Source: Neolewinella aquimaris
Lineage (GTDB): Bacteria > Bacteroidota > Bacteroidia > Chitinophagales > Saprospiraceae
NCBI RefSeq assembly: GCF_014197245.1
Contig: NZ_JACIFF010000002.1
Coordinates: 58,250 to 122,249 of the forward strand
Direction: 5' to 3'
Length of the DNA: 64,000 nucleotides
Under the pieces are notes generated by a model. That model did not search any database. It was not told the DNA's origin and saw only the letters and a program-made list of their open reading frames with translations. Position 1 is the stretch's first letter; the number at the start of each line of letters is the position of its first letter. Position numbers and translations under genes: made by a program. Shown here piece after piece: positions 51,236 through 59,257 of this stretch.

Positions 51236-51311
51236 GCCATCCTAGCTCAGTTGGTAGAGCAATTCATTCGTAATGAATAGGTCGTCGGTTCGAGTCCGAT
51301 GGATGGCTCCA
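51236..51311 (+). tRNA. tRNA-Thr (anticodon CGT)
   Basis: Acceptor GCCATCC/GGATGGC, D arm AGCTCAGTTGG, anticodon stem ATTCA/TGAAT with loop TTCGTAA (anticodon CGT), T arm GTCGG-TTCGAGT-CCGAT. CCA encoded at 51309-51311. Single-gene unit. Confidence 0.95.
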
Positions 51312-51315
51312 TAAA

Positions 51316-51354
51316 AAGCGCGGCTTCCCGGAATCGGGAAGCCGCGCTCGTTTA
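51316..51354 (+). terminator. Terminator of tRNA-Thr
   Basis: Perfect 13-bp stem GCGCGGCTTCCCG / CGGGAAGCCGCGC with a GAAT loop, then TCGTTTAT. Confidence 0.9.
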
Positions 51355-51375
51355 TCGTAGTGGCCCCGGGAACCG

Positions 51376-51747
51376 TTACTGGTTCTTCTTCTGGTTACCG
51401 GGCGTCACGCCACCTTCCACTTGATTTTTTGGATTCGTCGTGGAGGTAGAGAAAGCCGCCTCGTACTCATCGTCGGTGTACTTCGGATCGACCAGGGTAT
51501 CACGCGCAATGCGGAGTGAGTCCGCCCGGTTTGCGTAATTGGTAGTCTGGGTAGTGATTGAGCTGCGGGGCGATTGTTCCTCGTAACTCACTTCTCCGTC
51601 GCCGTCCTGGTCGCCGTCTTCGTAGTCCGGCTCGGTTGCAATCACTTCATTCGCATCGATTTCCCCCTCCCGTTCGTCGGTAGAAGAGCAGGAGTACGCG
51701 CTGAATGCAGTCAGAAAAAGCAGGATCGCTGCTAAATGGATTTTCAT
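51376..51747 (-). CDS. Small lipoprotein with an EF-hand-like loop
   Basis: 123 residues from the ATG giving MKIHLAAILL. Lipobox-like AYSCSS puts the Cys near residue 20. The mature part is acidic and low in hydrophobic residues, mostly disordered, with one EF-hand-like loop DQDGDGEVSYEE (D-x-D-x-D-G ... E, near residues 48-60) suggesting Ca2+ binding. The tail is Asn/Thr/Gln/Lys-rich. No family recognised. It starts 10 bp after the stop of the baeRF-like gene, so they are co-transcribed. Confidence 0.72.
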   Translation of the reverse strand: MKIHLAAILLFLTAFSAYSCSSTDEREGEIDANEVIATEPDYEDGDQDGDGEVSYEEQSPRSSITTQTTNYANRADSLRIARDTLVDPKYTDDEYEAAFSTSTTNPKNQVEGGVTPGNQKKNQ

Positions 51748-51757
51748 CTTAGGTAGC

Positions 51758-52948
51758 TTAGTTAGATTCTGAATTGGTTGGATCGGCATCGAGGGTGTAC
51801 CGATAGATGGCACACAACCCGCCTTCGTCTGCGGGAAGTTCCTCGACCGCAACGTTGTATACGCGGGCACCCGATTGAAAAGCCCGAACTGCCGCGAGAT
51901 TAAACAGCTCGGTGGCGTTCTTGTCCTCGTCGGTCATCACCTTGACGTCATTGGTATCTGCCCGGTATGCCCCGTAGGTGTAGCGATTCCTGTCCAGCCA
52001 GAGCGCGGCGACGCGGCCGTTGATTGCGGCGGGAACGATATCGTGAATGTCCGTACCGGCTTCCCGGCGGGCGAGGTTGTCTCCGTAGAGCTTGCGGTCG
52101 CGGTCCCGTTGCTCGTCGAAGTGCTTTCCAATCACCGACCAGGCTCGCTCGTGAATCATTGCTATGTTCGTTTCCTCCAGGTTGCCGGCCACGAAACCGT
52201 CCCGGTAAAGGTGGGCATACGTGTTAGCCTCCTGGTAGATCGGGATCAGTTCTTCTACCCCTCCGAGAAGTAGGGGCGCCTTATCGTCGCATAGGTAGTC
52301 GGCAATTCCCTTATCCACGCGGTCGAGGTACGTTTTCACCTCTTCCACGTCATTAGATTGCTCGCCCCCGCGATCAAAGTAGGCCTGGTTGTTTCCTCCC
52401 CGACTGCCTTCGGGGCCGCCGGCGCGCGACCGCCCGGAGTCGAAGGAATCCTGGAGCAGGGCTGCATCCATATTGACAGGGACCAGGCCTTGCAGATCCA
52501 CCTCGCTAATGCTATACCGGTTAGCGGTGTACAGCTTTATGGCTCCTTTGCTCAGCGCCAGGATATGGAACCGGTTTTCGGTACCCAGTAGCGGCAACAG
52601 TGGGCGGAGATAATACTCTGGCGCCACGTACACCATCGGCTCGAAGTCGATCGGGCACACGTAATAGTCAAAGCGATCCGGGCCGATAAAGATGGCCAGT
52701 CCGTCGCTCAGGTTGCTCCAAATCGCACCATTGCTCTCCAACTCGTAGCCGGCGGCTAAAAATTCCTCTGCCTGACTTTCCCGAAGGTCATAGCGGTGCA
52801 CGAGTTTTTCCCGGGCTTTCTTAAGGGCATTCTTTAGGCGAATACGGTCTTCCTGCCGATTTCCTACGCGGTAAGTAGGCAGGTAGATGCTGATGGAATA
52901 GTCATTCGTTGCAGCGGCGAGGGTGTCGAATTGGGTTCGGTTGATCAT
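51758..52948 (-). CDS. baeRF-family (bacterial eRF1-like) protein
   Basis: 396 residues, cytoplasmic. The layout (N-terminal SISIYLPTYRVGNRQEDRIRLKN, central ALSKGAIKLYTANRYSI, then helical GVEELIPIYQEAN and C-terminal RVYNVAVEEL) matches the bacterial archaeo-eukaryotic release factor families, relatives of eRF1/VLRF1 thought to act on stalled ribosomes. The eRF1 GGQ motif is not seen; the Gly/Arg-rich insert near residue 190-205 (GGPEGSRGGNNQ) lies where a flexible loop could be. Family call by eye, moderate. Followed by the EF-hand lipoprotein gene. Confidence 0.65.
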   Translation of the reverse strand: MINRTQFDTLAAATNDYSISIYLPTYRVGNRQEDRIRLKNALKKAREKLVHRYDLRESQAEEFLAAGYELESNGAIWSNLSDGLAIFIGPDRFDYYVCPIDFEPMVYVAPEYYLRPLLPLLGTENRFHILALSKGAIKLYTANRYSISEVDLQGLVPVNMDAALLQDSFDSGRSRAGGPEGSRGGNNQAYFDRGGEQSNDVEEVKTYLDRVDKGIADYLCDDKAPLLLGGVEELIPIYQEANTYAHLYRDGFVAGNLEETNIAMIHERAWSVIGKHFDEQRDRDRKLYGDNLARREAGTDIHDIVPAAINGRVAALWLDRNRYTYGAYRADTNDVKVMTDEDKNATELFNLAAVRAFQSGARVYNVAVEELPADEGGLCAIYRYTLDADPTNSESN

Positions 52949-52973
52949 AAACGTGGATTAAGGCACTTACGTG

Positions 52974-53189
52974 CTAGGCGCGCCGCCGTCCCTTCAGTAC
53001 TACAAATAGAATCAGCAGAAAGAAGATCAGGGCAGCAACGATCACCAATCCATTATCGGCGAAAAAACTACCTCCCGTTGGCGTATCGACGGTAGAAGAA
53101 CTATAGGGACTTTCCCCTTCGGCCTGAGCGAGTAATCCGGAGGCCGAAGCGATGATCGTTGCGAGGATAGAATAGATACGATTGGTCAT
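52974..53189 (-). CDS. Small single-span membrane protein
   Basis: 71 residues from the ATG giving MTNRIYS; an ATG three codons upstream is equally possible. Signal-like N-terminal hydrophobic segment ending near LLAQ, a Ser/Thr-rich spacer, then one strong membrane helix (VIVAALIFFLLILFVVL) and a basic tail KGRRRA. Type I membrane protein; no family recognised. Confidence 0.6.
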   Translation of the reverse strand: MTNRIYSILATIIASASGLLAQAEGESPYSSSTVDTPTGGSFFADNGLVIVAALIFFLLILFVVLKGRRRA

Positions 53190-53218
53190 GCGCACCATGG
53201 TGAAATAGATAATTAAGT

Positions 53219-53257
53219 GAAAGGCCGCGAACGGGGGAGTCCCGAACGCGGCCTTAT
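53219..53257. terminator. GC-rich hairpin between DUF1328 gene and the small membrane gene
   Basis: Stem AAGGCCGCG (53221-53229) with CGCGGCCTT (53247-53255), plus an inner GGG/CCC pairing. The T-run ATTTTTAC follows in the plus direction; in the minus direction only TTTCACTT follows, so it may be a weak terminator or an mRNA-stabilising hairpin for the minus-strand genes. Confidence 0.5.
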
Positions 53258-53277
53258 TTTTACAGTTGGTCGAATTC

Positions 53278-53442
53278 CTACGCCCGGTTGAAGAGCCTTG
53301 CGATGAGGCTGATCACGAGCAGTACGAGGAAAATGTAGAAGAGTATCTGTGCGATACCTGCAGCAGCGCCACCGATTCCTCCGAATCCGAGCAAGCCGGC
53401 TACGATGGCGATGACGAAGAAGATAAGGGCATAGCGTAACAT
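53278..53442 (-). CDS. DUF1328 (YtjA-type) membrane protein
   Basis: 54 residues from the ATG giving [16 protein letters not shown]. Two membrane helices joined by [14 protein letters not shown], the DUF1328 signature, and a basic end LFNRA. Small stress-associated membrane family of unknown function, often near envelope-stress genes. Confidence 0.85.
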   Translation of the reverse strand: MLRYALIFFVIAIVAGLLGFGGIGGAAAGIAQILFYIFLVLLVISLIARLFNRA

Positions 53443-53602
53443 AATGTTGGCGTTTGGTTTAGTGAATCGAAGGGTAAGCCTCCTGACAATCAAGGTGTTG
53501 CCGAAGAACTTCGCTAATTATAACGGAGCGGTGACATTCGATGTTCGTTGGCTTAAAAATTTTCGCCGCCAACTTCCGCCGGGAACTTCCGTTCCACCGG
53601 AT

Positions 53603-54196
53603 ATGCCGCTCACCGATCACACCCCCGTCTACCAAAACGTTCAGAGCGAACACCTCCGGGCCTGGTTTGCCGAAACGCTCAGTCACTATCCCGAACTGCT
53701 CGACCGCCCCATCTACCTCCGCAAGATTTCCATGCGGTACAGTACCATGCGCGCCCAACCCGTGATCAACTGGCGCTTTTTTCGCAGGAAGTACCGCCAT
53801 TACCGGGTCGACTTCAGCAACCACCTCGAGGTGACCGCTCACGTAAAGGTGCGGGAACTACCCCGCGACGTGGTGGTCGGCTGGTTCGCCCACGAGCTCG
53901 GACACATCGTCGATTACCTGGATCGGCCGTGGCGGGGAATGATCGCCTTCGGTCTCGGATACGCCCTCTGGTCCCGCTACATGCGCGAAGCGGAACGCCG
54001 GGCCGACTCGATCGCCGTAGACCACGGTTTCGGAAGCGAAATAATCGCCACCAAGCACTACCTGATGGAGCACGCTACCCTCCCACGCCACTACAAAAAG
54101 CGCCTGAAGAAGTATTACCTCTCCGCCGATGAGATCGAAGCCCTGATCACGGCCTACGAGGAGCGCGGGGAAATGCCCGACATCGTGGATATTTAA
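53603..54196 (+). CDS. Putative zinc metallopeptidase-like protein
   Basis: 197 residues from the ATG giving MPLTDHTP. Zinc site HELGH (near residue 98) with a downstream EAERRADSIAVDHG that could supply the third ligand Glu, so a gluzincin-like fold. No signal peptide. The frame continues 53 codons upstream into the DUF1328 promoter region without a family-like start, so the shorter form is preferred but uncertain. No further family call. Confidence 0.65.
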   Translation: MPLTDHTPVYQNVQSEHLRAWFAETLSHYPELLDRPIYLRKISMRYSTMRAQPVINWRFFRRKYRHYRVDFSNHLEVTAHVKVRELPRDVVVGWFAHELGHIVDYLDRPWRGMIAFGLGYALWSRYMREAERRADSIAVDHGFGSEIIATKHYLMEHATLPRHYKKRLKKYYLSADEIEALITAYEERGEMPDIVDI

Positions 54197-54237
54197 CGGC
54201 ATCTCACGCGCACCCTACCTCCTCTTTCAACCGTGGC

Positions 54238-54912
54238 TTGCTCACACCCACCAAAATTTCCTCCGCGTTGCGCATCTTCAAGTTTTTCGGTCAACTGCTC
54301 CTCTGGATACTGGGCCTGGTGCTCCTTTACGTAGCCGTTGCCGTTGTCTTTTCGCTCATTCCCACCCGACCGGATCCCGTAGCCGGAACTCCCGACCGGC
54401 AGTTGTACATTTCCAGCAACGGGGTACACACCGATTTTATCATTCCGGTAGAGCTGGTTCCCGACCAACTCCTGGACCAACTGGGCTACCTAGCCGACTA
54501 CCCCTACCTAGCCTTCGGTTGGGGCGATAAGGGCTTCTATCTGGACACCCCGACCTGGGCGGAGCTAAAGGTCAGTATCGCCGTAAAGGCCATGCTACTC
54601 CCCAGTCCGACCGCAATCCACGTCACCGGCTACAAAAGCGTTGGCTCCGACTGGGCAAGTCTGCCCCTCACCCAGGAGCAGGTCGATACCCTGAACCGCC
54701 ACATATGGGACACCTTTCGCCTGACGGACGGAGACAAACTGCAACACATCGATAGTGCCGGATACGGCGACGACGATGAATTTTACGAAGCGCTCGGCTC
54801 CTACAATGCCCTGTACACCTGTAACAACTGGGTCAACGCCGGCCTGAAGAAAATGCACGTGCGTACCGCCCTCTGGGCCCCCTCCGAATGGGGAATTATG
54901 CGGTGGCTCTAG
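54238..54912 (+). CDS. DUF2459 / TIGR02117 family membrane protein
   Basis: 224 residues with a TTG start. One N-terminal membrane helix (about residues 15-40: LLLWILGLVLLYVAVAVVF), then an exported domain with the family features SNGVHTDFIIP, LAFGWGDKGFYLDTP, and YTCNNWVNAGLK near the C-terminus. The conserved His, Cys and Trp suggest a papain-like fold but activity is unproven. It follows the metallopeptidase-like gene by 41 bp. Confidence 0.85.
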   Translation: MLTPTKISSALRIFKFFGQLLLWILGLVLLYVAVAVVFSLIPTRPDPVAGTPDRQLYISSNGVHTDFIIPVELVPDQLLDQLGYLADYPYLAFGWGDKGFYLDTPTWAELKVSIAVKAMLLPSPTAIHVTGYKSVGSDWASLPLTQEQVDTLNRHIWDTFRLTDGDKLQHIDSAGYGDDDEFYEALGSYNALYTCNNWVNAGLKKMHVRTALWAPSEWGIMRWL

Positions 54913-54968
54913 GAATGTGGTCCCCACCGGAAGGGTGTTATCTTTAAGGCTTTCGACAAAAAAACCGT

Positions 54969-57395
54969 ATGCGTACCCTAACCCTTTGCTTTACCCTATT
55001 ACTCTGCACCTGCGTCCGCGCCCAGGAAAAGCTCAATTACCAGGAGCCACCCCGGGAAATTCTGGAACTGGTCGACGTAACCGCCGCCCCCACCGTGCTC
55101 ATGGATCACGAGCGGGAAACCATGCTGCTGCTCTACCGTGACCCCTATAAGCGCATCGCCGAACTTTCCGAGACGGAACTGCGGCTGGGCGGACTGCGCA
55201 TCGACCCGGCCACCAACATCGGCAGTCGGACCAACTACTACAACGACGTAAAAATCCGGGCCGTAGCGGCCGATCCGGGATCCGAACGCGCACTGGCCGG
55301 ACTGCCCGCCGACGCCCGCATAGCCAACCTGACCTGGTCTCCGGATCAGTCCATGGTAGCCTTCACGAACACCACCGACCGGGGAGTGGAAGTGTGGCTT
55401 GCCGACCTAACATCGGCCACCGCCCGCCGCCTTACCGAAGCCAGCGTCAACGCTAACCTGCGCGACGTGATCAACTGGCAGGAGGACGGACGATCCATGC
55501 TGATTAAAATGCTGCCTACCGATCGTCAGCCCCTGGTCGATGTCGGTACCGCGGTACCCTCAGGGCCTACCATCTCGGTCGCGGACGGCAAGAAGGCCCA
55601 GAACCGCACCTATCAGGACCTGCTGAGTAACCCCAACGACGAATTTAACTTCGAGCAGCTGGCCCGCTCCACCCTGTACCGGGTAACGCTCGACGGAACG
55701 GCCACCGAATTTCTGCCGGCAGCGATGTACGACGGCGTGAGCTTTAGTCCGGACGGTTCTTACATTATGGTCGAGACCATCAACCGGCCATTTTCCTACC
55801 TGGTGCCCTACTACCGCTTTCCCTCCACGACCACGATCTATACGCGCGACGGAGACAAGATCAGGACCGTAGCGGAGCTGCCGCTCGTGGAAGACCTGCC
55901 GAAGGGCTTTATGGCCACCACTACCGGCCGCCGCAGTATCCGCTGGCGAAGTGACCGGCCGGCAACCCTCACTTACGTAAAAGCGCTGGACGGCGGAGAC
56001 CCGGCCAATGAAGCAGCCCATCGCGACGAGCTGTTTGAGCTTGCCGCTCCCTTCGACGGCGAGGGGCGTAGCCTGATTAAACTGGTCAATCGCTTCGCCG
56101 GCGTGGAGTGGGGAGACGAGCATACCGCCGTTGCTTATGATCGCTGGTGGGATACGCGCAACCAGAAAGCCTACGTGTTCGACCCGGCGGAAACGGAGGG
56201 TACCCCACGCATTCTTTTTGACCGAAACTATCAGGATCGGTACAGCGATCCGGGCAACTTCGTAACCACGCGCAACGACTTTGGCAGCGAAGTACTTGCC
56301 CTGCAAGGCCAGAATGGGTTTCTCATCGGAGAAGGCTTTACTGAGGAGGGACAATTTCCTTTCGTGAACCGAATTAATCTAGGGACGGGAGAAACGGAAA
56401 ATGTGTACACCTCCTCCTACACCGATCGACTGGAAAATTTACTCGACTTCGATCCGGAAACCGGAAAATTGCTCGTCCGCCTCGAATCCCCTACGGAATA
56501 CCCCAACTATTACATCCGAGACCTCAGGGCCGATCGGATGGTTCAGCTCACCGCATTTGACAACCCCTTCAGGAGCCTGCAGGACGTGCACAAAGAGGTG
56601 ATCACTTACCAGCGGGAGGACGGACTGGAGCTTTCCGGCACCCTCTACCTGCCCGTCGGCTACGATACCCTGAAGAAGGAGAAGATGCCTATGATTCTGT
56701 GGGCTTACCCGCGGGAGTTTAAAGACAAGGCCAGTGCCGCCCAGTCGACATCGAATCCGAATCAATTTACCTATCCCTACTACGGCTCTCCCGTTTACTG
56801 GGTTGCCCGGGGCTACGTGGTGCTGGATGATGCGGCCTTCCCCATCGTTGGTGAAGGCGAGGAGGAACCCAACGATTCGTTCCGTGACCAGCTGGTAGCC
56901 AATGCCCGGGCGGCCATCGACGCGGTGGATGAGCTCGGCTACATCGATCGCAACCGGGTTGCGGTCGGCGGCCACAGTTACGGGGCTTTCATGGTGGCCA
57001 ACCTACTTTCCCACAGTGATCTTTTCGCGGCGGGGATCGCCCGGAGCGGGGCCTACAACCGAACGCTAACGCCCTTCGGTTTTCAGAGCGAACAACGAAA
57101 TTACTGGGAGGCTCCCGAAATTTATAACGGGATGTCACCCTTCATGCACGCCGATAAAATGAAGACGCCCCTGCTCCTCATTCACGGAGAAGCCGACAAC
57201 AATTCGGGTACCTACCCCCTGCAGAGCGAACGCTACTTCAACGCCCTCAAGGGTCTGGGTGCCACCGTGCGACTGGTTATGCTACCAAAGGAGAGCCACG
57301 GCTACCGGGCCAAGGAAAGCATTCTGCACCTGCTGTGGGAGCAGGATCAGTGGCTGGAGGAGCACGTCAAGAATCGGGAAGTAATGCGGCGGTAG
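54969..57395 (+). CDS. S9D-type prolyl-oligopeptidase family peptidase (glutamyl endopeptidase-like)
   Basis: 808 residues with a signal peptide ending near VRAQ. N-terminal beta-propeller (about residues 20-510: LTWSPDQSMVAF, SFSPDGSYIMV) that gates an alpha/beta-hydrolase domain with Ser in GGHSYGAFMVANLL (near residue 668), Asp in HGEADNNSG and His in KESHGYRAK. The whole C-terminal half resembles the chloroplast glutamyl endopeptidase group (S9D). Periplasmic, degrades peptides, likely alongside the neighbouring M61 enzyme. A TATCTTTA box (54939-54946) lies 22 bp upstream. Confidence 0.9.
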   Translation: MRTLTLCFTLLLCTCVRAQEKLNYQEPPREILELVDVTAAPTVLMDHERETMLLLYRDPYKRIAELSETELRLGGLRIDPATNIGSRTNYYNDVKIRAVAADPGSERALAGLPADARIANLTWSPDQSMVAFTNTTDRGVEVWLADLTSATARRLTEASVNANLRDVINWQEDGRSMLIKMLPTDRQPLVDVGTAVPSGPTISVADGKKAQNRTYQDLLSNPNDEFNFEQLARSTLYRVTLDGTATEFLPAAMYDGVSFSPDGSYIMVETINRPFSYLVPYYRFPSTTTIYTRDGDKIRTVAELPLVEDLPKGFMATTTGRRSIRWRSDRPATLTYVKALDGGDPANEAAHRDELFELAAPFDGEGRSLIKLVNRFAGVEWGDEHTAVAYDRWWDTRNQKAYVFDPAETEGTPRILFDRNYQDRYSDPGNFVTTRNDFGSEVLALQGQNGFLIGEGFTEEGQFPFVNRINLGTGETENVYTSSYTDRLENLLDFDPETGKLLVRLESPTEYPNYYIRDLRADRMVQLTAFDNPFRSLQDVHKEVITYQREDGLELSGTLYLPVGYDTLKKEKMPMILWAYPREFKDKASAAQSTSNPNQFTYPYYGSPVYWVARGYVVLDDAAFPIVGEGEEEPNDSFRDQLVANARAAIDAVDELGYIDRNRVAVGGHSYGAFMVANLLSHSDLFAAGIARSGAYNRTLTPFGFQSEQRNYWEAPEIYNGMSPFMHADKMKTPLLLIHGEADNNSGTYPLQSERYFNALKGLGATVRLVMLPKESHGYRAKESILHLLWEQDQWLEEHVKNREVMRR

Positions 57396-57401
57396 CCACC
57401 G

Positions 57402-59219
57402 TCACCGGCCCAACCACTGCTTGCGCAGCTCAGACGTTTTCGCATCACGTTCCCCATTTAAAGAGGAGACAAAGGTAGGATCGGTCCCCGCCGTGAATGT
57501 TCCGGTCCTGTCCTCTCCCAGCTGGCGGAAACCAATGGTGTAGCTCTTACCGGCTTCGAGCCTTCCGACTATGTCAGTCCATTCACCTACCGTAGTCACC
57601 TGCGTGCCGTTCAGCGAGAGGATGATGCTGCCCCGGTCCAGCCCGGCGTCGAATAAAGGATTGGTTTCGAAGACGGGAGCAGCCACGACGGGCCCCTCCT
57701 CCCCATCCTTCAACCGCAGTGCAAAAAAGCCTACGCTATCCGGGCGGGCCTGGAGCAGATCGATCCCGTAGGGGCGCAACAGCGCGCTAAAGTCCGGAAG
57801 CTTGCTGTCGTACACATGGTCCGCAAACCAGGCGGCGGCAAAGCTGCTGTCCTGGCTAACTTCGGCCAGGGCCAGCTGAATATCACGTACGTGGTAAGGA
57901 ATTTCGGGAATGCCATAGCGGCGCCACATTAGGCGCATCAGCTCGTCCAGGGTGTGGTCCCGCTGGCGCAGTTCGAGGTCAAGACCGAGCGCCAGAACGG
58001 TACCGTACGTATAGTAGCTGACGAAAGTGTTGTCAAAGTTGTCCGGATCGTTCGCCGTCGCCGCATCGACGAAGGGTGCCTGCTGACTCATCTCGATGGG
58101 ACTGCGGTGGTTGCGGCCCGGACGGTTAATCACGTAGTTGAGGGGCCCGGCGATACCTGCCGCGTAATCGGCCGGATCGAGAATTCCTCCCCGCACCAGC
58201 GCCAGGTCATCGTAGTAGCTCGTGAATCCCTCCGCGAACCAGAGCTCACCGCTCATATTTACGTGGTCGAAGGAGAAGGGCTCCAGCGTGGCCGGTCGGA
58301 TCCGTTCTACGTTCCAGCAGTGAAAGAACTCGTGACTGACCGTGCCGATGAGTCTCCGCTCGTTCCCTTCGAGACCGATGGGGGCGGAGCAGATGGTGGA
58401 GTTGCGGTGTTCCATTCCATCTCCACTGATCCAGGGATTGTAGGAGCACAGGAAGACGTAACGGCCGTAGTCGAAGGCGGGCAGTTCCCCAAACACCCGC
58501 TGCTGGGCGTGCACTACGCTATCGGTCCACGCCACGTACGCGTCGAATGCCTGGCGGCTCCCTTCGTGCATCATGGCTACCTCAATGGTATCTACCCGTT
58601 CTCCGCTGGTCACGGTAAACTCGTCGCGCATCATCCGGCCCACCATCATGGGTGAGTCGTAGAAGTAGTAATAGTTCGGAGCGGCGAAGCGACGGTCACC
58701 TAAATTGACCAGCTGGGTAGCCACTTCCCATTCCGGTTGCTGGTCCGCGGCCAATCTCACCATGACCGGACGGTCGTTGAGCCGGTCGCCGTACGGGAAG
58801 CTGGCCGGCATATTGAGGTGCAGCTTGCGGCCGTCGATGCCGGAGTAGGTTCCGTCGCCGTCGTTGGCGAACAGGGTGTAGCGAAACGTGACCCGCCCGT
58901 CGTGCCCGGTCACCGCCCAGGTGTCGGGATCGATCCGATCGACCCGGAGTTGTTCGCCGCCGGCCGAAGCGCTCACGTCGTATACGTTCTTGGCAAAATT
59001 GTGCTGGGCGTACCGGCCGGGGCTGGCCTGGGGCATGCGCACGAAAAACACCCCGGAGGGAACGGCCGGAAAAGTAACCGTGATCCGCAATTCGTGCTGT
59101 TGCACTCGCGAAAGGTCAAGGTCGTACACGATGGTCCCCGGGTGTTCGGCCACCCACTCCAGTTGGGCGCAGAGCAGGGTGCTGGAGAGGAGGAAAAGGA
59201 AAGAAAGAACGTGACGCAT
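57402..59219 (-). CDS. M61 family metallopeptidase with PDZ domain
   Basis: 605 residues, signal peptide ending near LCAQ. Zinc motif HEFFH in GTVSHEFFHCWNVERIRP (near residue 296) and the Glu-bearing ELWFAEGFTSYY about 35 residues on: the glycyl aminopeptidase (M61) signature. A C-terminal PDZ domain (about residues 500-580: NPLFDAGLDRGSIILSLNG) probably binds substrate tails. Periplasmic aminopeptidase preferring small N-terminal residues by family. Its stop lies 6 bp from that of the convergent S9D gene. A TATATTGG box lies at 59245-59252. Confidence 0.92.
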   Translation of the reverse strand: MRHVLSFLFLLSSTLLCAQLEWVAEHPGTIVYDLDLSRVQQHELRITVTFPAVPSGVFFVRMPQASPGRYAQHNFAKNVYDVSASAGGEQLRVDRIDPDTWAVTGHDGRVTFRYTLFANDGDGTYSGIDGRKLHLNMPASFPYGDRLNDRPVMVRLAADQQPEWEVATQLVNLGDRRFAAPNYYYFYDSPMMVGRMMRDEFTVTSGERVDTIEVAMMHEGSRQAFDAYVAWTDSVVHAQQRVFGELPAFDYGRYVFLCSYNPWISGDGMEHRNSTICSAPIGLEGNERRLIGTVSHEFFHCWNVERIRPATLEPFSFDHVNMSGELWFAEGFTSYYDDLALVRGGILDPADYAAGIAGPLNYVINRPGRNHRSPIEMSQQAPFVDAATANDPDNFDNTFVSYYTYGTVLALGLDLELRQRDHTLDELMRLMWRRYGIPEIPYHVRDIQLALAEVSQDSSFAAAWFADHVYDSKLPDFSALLRPYGIDLLQARPDSVGFFALRLKDGEEGPVVAAPVFETNPLFDAGLDRGSIILSLNGTQVTTVGEWTDIVGRLEAGKSYTIGFRQLGEDRTGTFTAGTDPTFVSSLNGERDAKTSELRKQWLGR

Positions 59220-59257
59220 TCGGTTGCCGGGATAATTGTACCCGCCAATATAGCACC

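Noticed and set aside
53444-53602. N-terminal extension of the metallopeptidase-like frame
   Set aside because: The extension starts inside the DUF1328 upstream region and has no signal peptide or family-like sequence; the internal ATG is preferred.
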